The translations under genes and the position numbers were made by a program. A model generated the notes under the pieces. It saw only the letters and a list, made by a program, of their open reading frames with translations. It was not told the origin of the DNA and searched no databases. A DNA stretch of 16,738 nt from Desulfobacteraceae bacterium 4572_19 (GTDB taxonomy: Bacteria > Desulfobacterota > Desulfobacteria > Desulfobacterales > NBLS01): positions 1 to 16,738 of the forward strand of contig NBLS01000052.1 of assembly GCA_002084385.1 (NCBI GenBank). Direction: 5' to 3'. This document shows, in pieces, positions 6,667-13,922 of this stretch (its first letter is position 1; each line of letters begins with the position of its first letter).

Positions 6667-7692
6667 CTAATAAGCCTTTATCTCCTCTTTAAGAAGACAA
6701 CATGCCACTTTATATTCAGCACTACCATCTTTTTTATAGCTTAAATTACCAGGCTGTATAAGTTTATTCATTACACAGCCTTCCGGGATATCAAGGTTAA
6801 AAAGATCTGTTTCATTAATTTTTTCAGTGGAAATTAATTTATTATTTTTTATAATCATACCGTGCATGGGATAGTCTTCACATAACGGACATTTATATAC
6901 TCTGCCATTAGGGAAAATAAAATAGTTATCAGCAACTTTTCCTGCACACTCGAACGAATCATTTAAATTAAGAAAAACTTTTGGGTAGGTTACTGTAATT
7001 CCGAGATTTGCCGTTTTTAAAGCAACTTCCGGAATTTTATTTAACCACTGTTTTCTTGATACTTGAAGAGAGCTATTATTTGCAAAGTTTAAATCAGATA
7101 AGTTTTCTTCAGACAAATTTCCCCTGAGACCTATTACTTGAATAAAAAAACGATTAATGCCCAAATCTTTTAAAAGTTCCGGCATCATGGTAAGTTCATG
7201 AAAATTTGAAGAGCTTACGGTATAAATCAAACTTGTCTTAAATCCTTTTAACACTGCTTTTTTTATACCGGAGACACATTTTTCATAACACCCCTTTCCA
7301 CGAATTAAATCATTTGTTTCACAAGTTGCTCCATCTAAGCTAAAACTCATAAAGTCAAGATCTTCAGGAGTAATATTATCGAGAATATTATGAAAAAGAT
7401 AACCGTTTGTATCTATTGTAATTGATTTATATCCAAGAAATCTTGCATACTTAACAGCTTCCGATAAATCTTTATGAAGGGTAGGTTCTCCACCGAGAAA
7501 TATAACATTTGTTTCACTATGATTTTCTACAAATAAAGCAAGCCATTTTTTTATAGTTTCAAATGGAAGATCTGTTTTACCATGCTGATCACAGTTAATA
7601 TAACAATGATTGCAAGAGAGGTTACACCTTGTTAGAATATGAAAAAAAAGATTTGTGGACTCTCTGGAAAATGCAACTGTTTTTTTTATCAA
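6667..7692 (-). CDS. Radical SAM protein with SPASM/twitch-like C-terminal cysteines
   Basis: Radical SAM enzymes use a [4Fe-4S] cluster to cleave S-adenosylmethionine and start radical chemistry. The cluster motif CX3CX2C is at Cys23, Cys27 and Cys30 (RCNLSCNHCY), and the SAM-binding GGEP is at 67-70. The C-terminal part carries Cys249, Cys268, Cys271 (CPLC), Cys306 and the pair Cys331-Cys332, a layout expected for auxiliary Fe-S ligands in SPASM/twitch proteins. Such proteins often modify peptides or assist cofactor synthesis; no precursor peptide or partner is visible next to it, so the substrate is unknown. The start is TTG at 7692, with AAAGGAT (7701-7707) upstream; no suitable early ATG exists. 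It has a repeat-rich leader and an R3 hairpin directly after its stop. Confidence 0.88.
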   Translation of the reverse strand: MIKKTVAFSRESTNLFFHILTRCNLSCNHCYINCDQHGKTDLPFETIKKWLALFVENHSETNVIFLGGEPTLHKDLSEAVKYARFLGYKSITIDTNGYLFHNILDNITPEDLDFMSFSLDGATCETNDLIRGKGCYEKCVSGIKKAVLKGFKTSLIYTVSSSNFHELTMMPELLKDLGINRFFIQVIGLRGNLSEENLSDLNFANNSSLQVSRKQWLNKIPEVALKTANLGITVTYPKVFLNLNDSFECAGKVADNYFIFPNGRVYKCPLCEDYPMHGMIIKNNKLISTEKINETDLFNLDIPEGCVMNKLIQPGNLSYKKDGSAEYKVACCLLKEEIKAY

Positions 7693-7716
7693 AAATTAAT
7701 ATCCTTTAAAAAAATA

Positions 7717-7859
7717 TATCCTGTTTAAATTTTAGGGTAAATTTATTTGTAACCGTTCACGACCAAGAAATGTGATCTTTCGGTAATCTCACATTACATT
7801 TATTATTTTGTAATAATTTATTCCTGATTGTATTGGTTTTATTTTTTATAAATCATTTT
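7717..7859 (-). repeat. Dispersed repeat R2, copy 1, interrupted by a MITE
   Basis: Apart from an interruption at 7749-7805, this matches 15212-15298: TATCCTGTTTAAATTTTAGG at the left and TTTTTTATAAATCATTT at the right. It has an inner TATCCT/AGG(G/A)TA dyad and a second AT-rich dyad. Both copies lie just upstream of minus-strand genes (radical SAM and carA) in the same orientation. Confidence 0.75.
7749..7797 (+). mobile_element. IS66-like MITE family, copy d (49 bp, arm A only)
   Basis: The element runs from GTAACCGTTCACGACC to CTCACATTAC, with an inner AATGTGA/TCACATT hairpin. Its flanks are ATTTATTT (7741-7748) and ATTTATTA (7798-7805), a 7/8 direct repeat. The uninterrupted R2 copy at 15212 has a single ATTTATTA there, so the insertion and its target duplication can be read directly. 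Confidence 0.85.
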
Positions 7860-7860
7860 T

Positions 7861-7930
7861 GTAACCGTTCACGAACAAAAAATGTGATTTTTCGGTAATT
7901 TTACATTTGTAGGCATTGTGAATAGCTTAT
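7861..7930 (+). mobile_element. IS66-like MITE family, copy e (degenerate)
   Basis: Arm A is clear (GTAACCGTTCACGAACAAAA, then ATGTGATTTTTCGGTAAT). It is followed by a decayed short hairpin module (GTAGGCATTGTGAATAGCTTAT). No target duplication remains. The right end lies 3 nt from the purF stop, where the PurF C-terminus is shorter than usual. Confidence 0.7.
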
Positions 7931-7933
7931 AAC

Positions 7934-9298
7934 TTAGTTCATGCATGTTTTGGAGAGATTTTTTTCCGGATTTTCCACACCTGATGCCTTAAGCATACCT
8001 TCAATGCTTAAATAGTGCAAAGAGTCCAAACCAAGGTGTTCTGTTAAATCTTCAATATTTTTCTTGCCGGCAATAAGTTCGCCTTTTGTGGAAAAATCAA
8101 TACCATAATAACAGGGGCATTTATGGGGAGGACAACTTACTCTCATATGAATTTTTTTTGCACCAAGATCACGCAGGGCTTTTACCCTTGTTTTTGCTGT
8201 GGTGCCTCTTATTATTGAATCTTCAACAATAATTATATCCTTGCCTTTAATAAGTTCTTTAACAGGATTAAGTTTTACCCGAACTGCAAAATCCCGCATA
8301 CTTTGAGTTGGCTGGATAAATGTTCTTCCAACATAATGATTTCTAATCATTGCCATTTCAAATGGAATACCTGACTCTTCAGAATATCCAATGGCAGCAT
8401 AATTGCCCGAATCGGGAAACGGCATAACAAGATCAGCTTTAACCGGTGCTTCCTGTGCAAGCCTTTTACCGTGTGCCTTTCTCATCTGATAAACATTTTT
8501 TCCGCAAATAGTACTGTCGGGACGAGCAAAATAAATATATTCGAATATACAAAGGGACGTTTTTTCCTTCTTATCCAATACTATACTTCTTACACCATCT
8601 TCATTGATATTTACTATTTCACCCGGCTCTAACTCCCTTACAAATTCAGCCTGAACAAGATCCAATGCACAGGTTTCCGATGCTAATACATAATGACCAT
8701 TTAACTTCCCAAGGCAAAGGGGGCGAAAACCATTGGGATCTTTGATACCTATTACTTCACCCTTACACGTTAAAACAATAAAGGAGTAAGCACCTTTTAA
8801 CTGGGCGACTGTTTTAACAATAGCCCCTTCAACATCACCACCTTTAAGATTTTTAACAAATATATGAAGAAAGACTTCACTATCCATAGTTGTTTGAAAA
8901 ATTGAGCCACTCTCTTCCAACTCTTTTTTTAGGGTATGTGCATTAACAAGGTTGCCATTATGTGCCACAGCATAGGATCTTCCCTTATATTGCACAACAA
9001 AAGGCTGGGCATTTGTAATAACAGAATTCCCTGTTGTGGAGTAGCGAACATGACCTATGGCACTACCACCCCCAAGACGATTAAGCTGTTCGGGTTGAAA
9101 TACTTCAGATACAAGTCCCATACCTTTATGAGACAGTATTTTATCCTTTTCATTCTCCTGGACAACTGATATTCCTGCACTCTCTTGTCCCCTGTGTTGG
9201 AGGGCATAAAGTCCAAAATAGGTTAAATGGGAGGCTTCCGGATGTCGGTAAATACCAAATACACCGCACTCATCTCTTGGTCTTTCAATCTCGTTCAT
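7934..9298 (-). CDS. purF: Amidophosphoribosyltransferase (glutamine PRPP amidotransferase)
   Basis: It catalyses the first step of purine synthesis, making 5-phosphoribosylamine from PRPP and glutamine. It is the Bacillus-type enzyme: a 10-residue propeptide ([10 protein letters not shown]) precedes the N-terminal nucleophile Cys11. The glutaminase domain holds RYSTTG and AHNGNLVN. The PRTase domain has the PRPP loop IIIVEDSIIRGTTAKT (356-371). Expected Fe-S ligands are Cys250 (SLCIFEYIYFARPDS) and Cys396 (CPCYYGID). The protein stops at residue 454, versus about 465-476 in relatives. The terminal CxxC pair appears as Ser-Lys-Thr-Cys (449-452), so one usual ligand is a serine and the following FTGKYP-like end is absent. 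Its ATG overlaps the carB stop by one base (TAATG), implying coupling; AGGA lies 10 nt upstream. Confidence 0.95.
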   Translation of the reverse strand: MNEIERPRDECGVFGIYRHPEASHLTYFGLYALQHRGQESAGISVVQENEKDKILSHKGMGLVSEVFQPEQLNRLGGGSAIGHVRYSTTGNSVITNAQPFVVQYKGRSYAVAHNGNLVNAHTLKKELEESGSIFQTTMDSEVFLHIFVKNLKGGDVEGAIVKTVAQLKGAYSFIVLTCKGEVIGIKDPNGFRPLCLGKLNGHYVLASETCALDLVQAEFVRELEPGEIVNINEDGVRSIVLDKKEKTSLCIFEYIYFARPDSTICGKNVYQMRKAHGKRLAQEAPVKADLVMPFPDSGNYAAIGYSEESGIPFEMAMIRNHYVGRTFIQPTQSMRDFAVRVKLNPVKELIKGKDIIIVEDSIIRGTTAKTRVKALRDLGAKKIHMRVSCPPHKCPCYYGIDFSTKGELIAGKKNIEDLTEHLGLDSLHYLSIEGMLKASGVENPEKNLSKTCMN

Positions 9299-12200
9299 TA
9301 TTTTATTTTCCTGTGATATTCCTGAATGGTCATAACTTCAAAGTCTTTTGATTTAAGGGCTGCAATGCCCTTACAAATAGCCATAGCACCAGCTGTTGTT
9401 GTAGCGTACGGAATCTTGTATTTAAGAGCCGCCCTTCTAATTTTATATCCATCCATTTTTGTTTCAGTTCCTGAACCTGTATTTAACACAAGTTGAATTT
9501 CTGAATTTTTAATTGCATCCACAACATCTGGACGACCAACAGATACTTTGTTTATCACACTATTTGGAATATTATGCTTATCGAGAAATAGAGAAGTTCC
9601 TTTTGTCGCCATAAGCTTAAATCCAATATCATAAAACATTTTTGCAACGGGTAAAGCCGCATTTTTATCCCCATCTTTAATACTTATAAAAACTGTACCT
9701 TCAAGGGGCATTCCCATACGGGAACCAAGATATGCCTTGGCAAGAGCTGTACCTAAATCATTATCTATCCCCATTACCTCTCCTGTTGATTTCATTTCCG
9801 GTCCAAGAAGTGTATCAACATCGGGAAATCTGTCAAACGGCAAGACAGCTTCCTTAACAGAGTAATAAGGAGGAATAACTTCTTTTGTAATACCAAGCTC
9901 TTTTAAACTTCTGCCAAGCATTACTTTTGTGGCAATCTTTGCAAAAGGAATACCTGTTGCTTTACTAACAAAAGGAATTGTCCTTGATGCTCTGGGGTTT
10001 ACCTCTATTACATAAAGTTTATTATCTTGTACAGCATATTGAACATTCATAAGGCCTACAACATTTAACTCTTTTGCCATAGCCTTTGTTGCCTGAGTAA
10101 GTTCCTCTACTATATCATCTTTTATACTGTATGCAGGAAGAACACACGAAGAATCGCCGGAATGAATACCGGCCTCTTCAATATGCTCCATAATTCCTGC
10201 TATAATTGTTGTTTCTCCATCTGAAACAGCATCCACATCCAATTCAATAGCATCAGCAAGAAAATAATCTATAAGAACAGGATTTCCGGGAGAAACATCT
10301 ATCGCAGCTTTTACAAACTCTTCTAAATCAGCCGAATCAAAAACTATTTTCATTGCCCTACCACCAAGAACATATGAAGGACGTACAATAACAGGATAGC
10401 CAATTTCATCTGCAATTTTAAAAGCATCTTCTACCGTCATGGCAATCCCATTGGCAGGTTGAACAAGACCGAGCTTTTTTAGCATGGCTTGAAATTGATC
10501 CCTATCTTCTGCTTTGGCAATATCTGTAGGCTGGGTACCAATTATGGGAACACCTTCTTTATCAAGCTCATCAGCAATATTTAATGGGGTCTGACCTCCA
10601 AACTGAACAATAACTCCATCTGGTTTCTCAGTCTCTATAATATGAAGAACATCTTCGCTTGTAAGGGGTTCAAAATAAAGTTTATCAGATGTATCGTAAT
10701 CTGTACTTACGGTTTCTGGATTACTGTTTACCATAATACTTTCTACACCCTCTTCAGCAAGGGCAAACGAAGCATGAACACAACAATAATCAAACTCTAT
10801 ACCCTGTCCAATTCTATTTGGTCCCCCACCCAAAATAATTACTTTCTTGTCATCGGAAATACGGGCTTCTGATTCTAATTCATAAGTTGAATAGTAGTAC
10901 GGAGTTGATGCTTTAAATTCTGCGGCACAAGTATCGACAAGTTTATATACAGGGGCAATGTGCATAATTTTACGGTACATTACAAGTTCAGATTCCTTTA
11001 TTCCTGTAAGAAAAGAGATCTGTTTATCAGAAAAGCCATAGGATTTTGCTTTTTTTAACATATCAGCAGGTACCTGATTTGTCCGATTATTAGATAAGCC
11101 ATCAGGTATATTATCAGATATTCTATCAGATATATTATCAGGTATATTATCTGGTGAATTATTTGATGAATTGTCTAAAAGCCCGTGTAACGGGCTCTTT
11201 GACTGATTATTTAACCGATCGTTAAATAACCATCTTGATAATCCCCATGCTGAAAGTTCCTTTTCAAAATCAAATATCTGTCGAAGCTGATAGAGAAACC
11301 AGCGGTCTATTTTAGTCATTTCATAAATATCTTCTATGGACCTTCCAGCTATAAATGCATATCTTATGTAAAAAAGTCTTACAGAATTAGGGGTAGTAAG
11401 TTTTTTTTCTATTTGCGTCATTGTAGGCTTTTTACCTTCAATGTCTATTACATCCTTTCCATCACCGCCAAACCCGAATCTTCCAATTTCAAGGGATCTG
11501 ATTGCTTTTTGAAAAGCTTCCTTAAACGTTCTTCCTATGGCCATGGTCTCCCCGACCGATTTCATTGCTGTTGATAAAACATCTTCCGTTTCAGGAAATT
11601 TTTCAAATGTCCAGCGTGGTATTTTTACAACACAGTAATCTAACACAGGTTCAAAAGATGCGAGGGTTTCGCCTGTAATATCATTTGCTATCTCATCTAA
11701 AGTATAACCTACTGCAAGCTTTGCCGCAATTTTTGCAATGGGATACCCTGTAGCTTTAGAAGCCAATGCAGAACTTCTGGAAACCCTGGGATTCATCTCC
11801 ACCACGATCATATTTCCATTTTCGGGATTTACTGCAAACTGAACATTACAACCACCTGTATCAACGCCAATTTCACGAATAATTGCAATGGATGCGTCCC
11901 TCATAATTTGGTATTCTTTATCGGAAAGGGTTTGAATTGGGGCTACAGTAATGCTGTCTCCGGTATGAACACCCATAGGATCCATATTTTCAATGGAGCA
12001 GATAATAACAACATTATCTTTATTATCTCTCATTACCTCCAATTCGTATTCTTTCCATCCTAATATGGATTCTTCCAACATAATCTGGGTAATAAGGCTT
12101 GCTTCCAAACCTATTTTTGATAACATTTCCAGATCTTCAAGATTATAAGCAACACCACCGCCTGTTCCGCCTAACGTAAAACTTGGACGAACAATTATAG

Positions 12201-12381
12201 GATAGCCAAGTTCTGTGGCTATTTTACGCACTTCATCCATAGTTGTTGCAAAACCACTGGCTGGTATTTTAAGCCCTATCCTATTCATGGCATCACGAAA
12301 AAGCTCACGATCTTCTGCCATTTTAATGGCATCAGTGGAAGCACCAATCATTTCAACACCGTATTTTTCAAGCACGCCCAT
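9298..12381 (-). CDS. carB: Carbamoyl-phosphate synthase large subunit, main fragment of a broken gene
   Basis: CarB assembles carbamoyl phosphate from bicarbonate, two ATP and ammonia tunnelled from CarA, feeding pyrimidine and arginine synthesis. This 1027-residue frame holds both ATP-grasp halves. The first has [12 protein letters not shown] and [18 protein letters not shown]. The second has [31 protein letters not shown] and [18 protein letters not shown]. The C-terminal allosteric MGS-like domain ends EYHRKIK. Only the start of the protein is missing; it lies out of frame at 12348-12572. In between, about 45 family residues, including the conserved PTMGGQT segment, are absent. An in-frame ATG at 12381 could in principle start translation, but the product would lack the N-terminal fold. 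Also odd is an approximately 55-residue insertion between the two halves (tetrapeptide repeats, 11077-11172). Confidence 0.93.
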   Translation of the reverse strand: MGVLEKYGVEMIGASTDAIKMAEDRELFRDAMNRIGLKIPASGFATTMDEVRKIATELGYPIIVRPSFTLGGTGGGVAYNLEDLEMLSKIGLEASLITQIMLEESILGWKEYELEVMRDNKDNVVIICSIENMDPMGVHTGDSITVAPIQTLSDKEYQIMRDASIAIIREIGVDTGGCNVQFAVNPENGNMIVVEMNPRVSRSSALASKATGYPIAKIAAKLAVGYTLDEIANDITGETLASFEPVLDYCVVKIPRWTFEKFPETEDVLSTAMKSVGETMAIGRTFKEAFQKAIRSLEIGRFGFGGDGKDVIDIEGKKPTMTQIEKKLTTPNSVRLFYIRYAFIAGRSIEDIYEMTKIDRWFLYQLRQIFDFEKELSAWGLSRWLFNDRLNNQSKSPLHGLLDNSSNNSPDNIPDNISDRISDNIPDGLSNNRTNQVPADMLKKAKSYGFSDKQISFLTGIKESELVMYRKIMHIAPVYKLVDTCAAEFKASTPYYYSTYELESEARISDDKKVIILGGGPNRIGQGIEFDYCCVHASFALAEEGVESIMVNSNPETVSTDYDTSDKLYFEPLTSEDVLHIIETEKPDGVIVQFGGQTPLNIADELDKEGVPIIGTQPTDIAKAEDRDQFQAMLKKLGLVQPANGIAMTVEDAFKIADEIGYPVIVRPSYVLGGRAMKIVFDSADLEEFVKAAIDVSPGNPVLIDYFLADAIELDVDAVSDGETTIIAGIMEHIEEAGIHSGDSSCVLPAYSIKDDIVEELTQATKAMAKELNVVGLMNVQYAVQDNKLYVIEVNPRASRTIPFVSKATGIPFAKIATKVMLGRSLKELGITKEVIPPYYSVKEAVLPFDRFPDVDTLLGPEMKSTGEVMGIDNDLGTALAKAYLGSRMGMPLEGTVFISIKDGDKNAALPVAKMFYDIGFKLMATKGTSLFLDKHNIPNSVINKVSVGRPDVVDAIKNSEIQLVLNTGSGTETKMDGYKIRRAALKYKIPYATTTAGAMAICKGIAALKSKDFEVMTIQEYHRKIK
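11077..11172 (-). repeat. Eight 12-bp tandem repeats inside carB (NIPD-like tetrapeptides)
   Basis: Eight consecutive 12-bp units of the type ATCAGGTATATT run without gaps. On the coding strand they give [32 protein letters not shown]. The unit length keeps the frame. The region corresponds to the linker between the first synthetase half and the oligomerisation helices, where E. coli CarB has no such sequence. Confidence 0.85.
11179..11198 (-). repeat. Short palindrome inside the carB insertion
   Basis: On the coding strand AGAGCCCG, TTACA, CGGGCTTT forms a hairpin of 8 bp with one mismatch, followed by a T and then mixed sequence. It is next to the tandem repeat and encodes part of SKSPLHGLL. 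It resembles a terminator hairpin but has only a short T run and lies in a translated frame. Confidence 0.5.
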
Positions 12382-12572
12382 TTCAGCTCAGCCATTTCAG
12401 GATCAGTCATTATAGTTGCAGGGTTACTGTTTACCAATACAACTTCATAACCCTCTTCTCTTAAAGCCTTACAAGCTTGTGTTCCTGAATAATCAAATTC
12501 ACATGCTTGACTGATTATGATAGGACCTGCCCCTATAATCAGGATTTTTTTTATATCATTTCGTTTTGGCAT
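12348..12572 (-). pseudogene. carB: carB N-terminal fragment, frameshifted by a deletion
   Basis: The frame begins [20 protein letters not shown], the canonical CarB start, and stays faithful through [15 protein letters not shown] (residue 58). It then leaves the family, reading [12 protein letters not shown] before a stop. The sequence after the junction, read in the next frame, resumes CarB at [16 protein letters not shown]. Compared with E. coli CarB, about 120 nt are missing at the junction (near 12386-12392), a length not divisible by three. Two copies of CCATTTCAG at 12378-12386 and 12392-12400 bracket the junction. A simple one-base sequencing error cannot explain this; a true deletion or an assembly collapse can. 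Confidence 0.85.
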
Positions 12573-12609
12573 ACTGTTTTTATCAACCTTTTAAAAATTT
12601 ATGGTTTAC

Positions 12610-12691
12610 GTAAGCGTTCACAATACCACTTGTGAACGCTTGCAAATGTGAGATTACCGAAAAAGCACATTTTTTATTCGTGAACAGTTAC
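12610..12691 (-). mobile_element. IS66-like MITE family, copy f (82 bp)
   Basis: On the minus strand it reads GTAACTGTTCACGAAT..., arm A with ATGTG/CACAT hairpin bases, then a short hairpin GCAAGCGTTCACAA/TTGTGAACGCTTAC. The large inner palindrome of copy h is absent. The flanks are TGGTTTAC (12602-12609) and TGATTTAC (12692-12699), a 7/8 direct repeat. It covers the stop codon of the AlbA/ATPase gene. Confidence 0.85.
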
Positions 12692-13867
12692 TGATTTACT
12701 TACTCTTTTCCATATTTTTACGAGAACAAAATTATCACTTATGATAAATTCTGGTAATTTCAATTTTTTATCTTTATAAAATCTCATAATTTTAACCAAT
12801 CCCCTGCCAAGCTTATCTGTAAATTTATAATCTTTTAGCATTAACGCAATTATCGGATTTCTGTAATATGAAATCCCATTTAACGCATGCAGTAAGGTTA
12901 AGGTATTTGGAAGAGTTCCGGGAGAAAATATTTCCATTCTGTCAGAAAACATATTAATTCTTATCTTTTGCCCAAAAATCGACCAGTCTCTATGACAAAA
13001 GGCATTAGCTATCAGCTCTCTTACAACAAAAGGTTCATATTCAGCAATATCTTCCCGTATGGTCTCATTTTTAATAAATTCACTACTTATTCTACTGTTA
13101 TTTGAAACAAAACTTAAAGCAGTTTGTATTAAATTTGGAAGGGAATCAGATACAGCTTTATTATCTATAATTTTTGTAGCCTGATCTTTTCCTGCGTAAT
13201 AATTAAGATCAATTCCTGCCTGCGGTAGTAATTTATTAATATTTTTTCCAAAAAATAATGCTCCTACAATTGTTAATTTATTAATATCATCAATAAGTTC
13301 AAGATTATTAAGTATTTTTATTAACTCTTCTTTATTTTCCTCAAACTCCAAGCCCCTGTAATTTTCACAATAATCCCTAAACTTTAGAGTGTCCAAGTCA
13401 GAAAAGTCAGACTTAGCACAACTGTTGATCTCAAAATGAAAGCTACCTCCTGCTTGAAAAAGTCGAACCAGTTCATCATTTGTAGGTTCAATTGATATAC
13501 TCCCGGCTCGTATATAAAATTTATTTGAGCTTTTAACTTTATATGGTTTATTTTTCCCCTTTTCAATTTTCAACTTATAAATAATTTTTTCATTATTAAG
13601 AAATTTACTAATCAGAGGAATAACAGACGGGATTATATTATTTCTACAGATATTTATAATTTTTTCTTCCAATCCGTCTTCATTTATGACACCCGTAATT
13701 TCTTTGCTATCAGATATACCTAAATATACAACCCCACCATTCGTATTAGCAAAAGCAACTATTTCCTTTGCCAAACTATCATTGTGAGTAATTTTTTCTT
13801 TAAACTCAACTTCGCTGTTTTCACCTAATTGTAACACTTCTTTAATACTAATCATAACTTCGTCCAC
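12674..13867 (-). CDS. AlbA_2 (Schlafen-type) DNA-binding / HATPase_c_4 regulator-like protein
   Basis: It is a 397-residue protein of the COG2865 type, often annotated as a putative transcriptional regulator or RecG-like ATPase. The N-terminal AlbA_2 domain (about 8-135) shows GENSEVEFKE, AFANTNGGVVYLGISD, KPYKV and FYIRAGS. The C-terminal GHKL-like ATPase region has the N-box RELIANAFCHRDW and later GTLPN and DKLGRGLVKIM. Members occur as single regulators, near mobile genes and in defence loci; the role here is unknown. It lies between carA and carB, which are normally adjacent, so it appears inserted. GTG at 13867 is the longest start; ATG at 13855, with GTGGA upstream, is an alternative. 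The last residues VTVHE and the stop come from the MITE at its 3' end; without it the frame would end in SKS. Confidence 0.85.
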   Translation of the reverse strand: MDEVMISIKEVLQLGENSEVEFKEKITHNDSLAKEIVAFANTNGGVVYLGISDSKEITGVINEDGLEEKIINICRNNIIPSVIPLISKFLNNEKIIYKLKIEKGKNKPYKVKSSNKFYIRAGSISIEPTNDELVRLFQAGGSFHFEINSCAKSDFSDLDTLKFRDYCENYRGLEFEENKEELIKILNNLELIDDINKLTIVGALFFGKNINKLLPQAGIDLNYYAGKDQATKIIDNKAVSDSLPNLIQTALSFVSNNSRISSEFIKNETIREDIAEYEPFVVRELIANAFCHRDWSIFGQKIRINMFSDRMEIFSPGTLPNTLTLLHALNGISYYRNPIIALMLKDYKFTDKLGRGLVKIMRFYKDKKLKLPEFIISDNFVLVKIWKRVSKSVTVHE

Positions 13868-13883
13868 AAACCCTTATTACCCT

Positions 13884-13911
13884 GTAACCGTCCACGAACA
13901 AGAAATGTGAT
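13884..13911 (+). mobile_element. IS66-like MITE family, fragment g
   Basis: GTAACCGTCCACGAACAAGA starts at 13884, followed by AATGTGAT; this is arm A cut off before its second hairpin arm. It lies 11 nt past the carA stop and 16 nt before the AlbA/ATPase start. With copy f it brackets the AlbA/ATPase gene, both GTAAC ends facing the gene. Confidence 0.75.
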
Positions 13912-13922
13912 ACACTATTTTA

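Noticed and set aside
11179..11198. Intrinsic terminator within carB
   Set aside because: The T run after the hairpin is short and the downstream frame is a conserved CarB half plus coupled purF, so termination there is unlikely.
12348..12381. carB break explained by a single-base sequencing error or programmed frameshift
   Set aside because: About 45 conserved residues are absent at the junction, which a one-base shift cannot produce, and no slippery sequence is evident.
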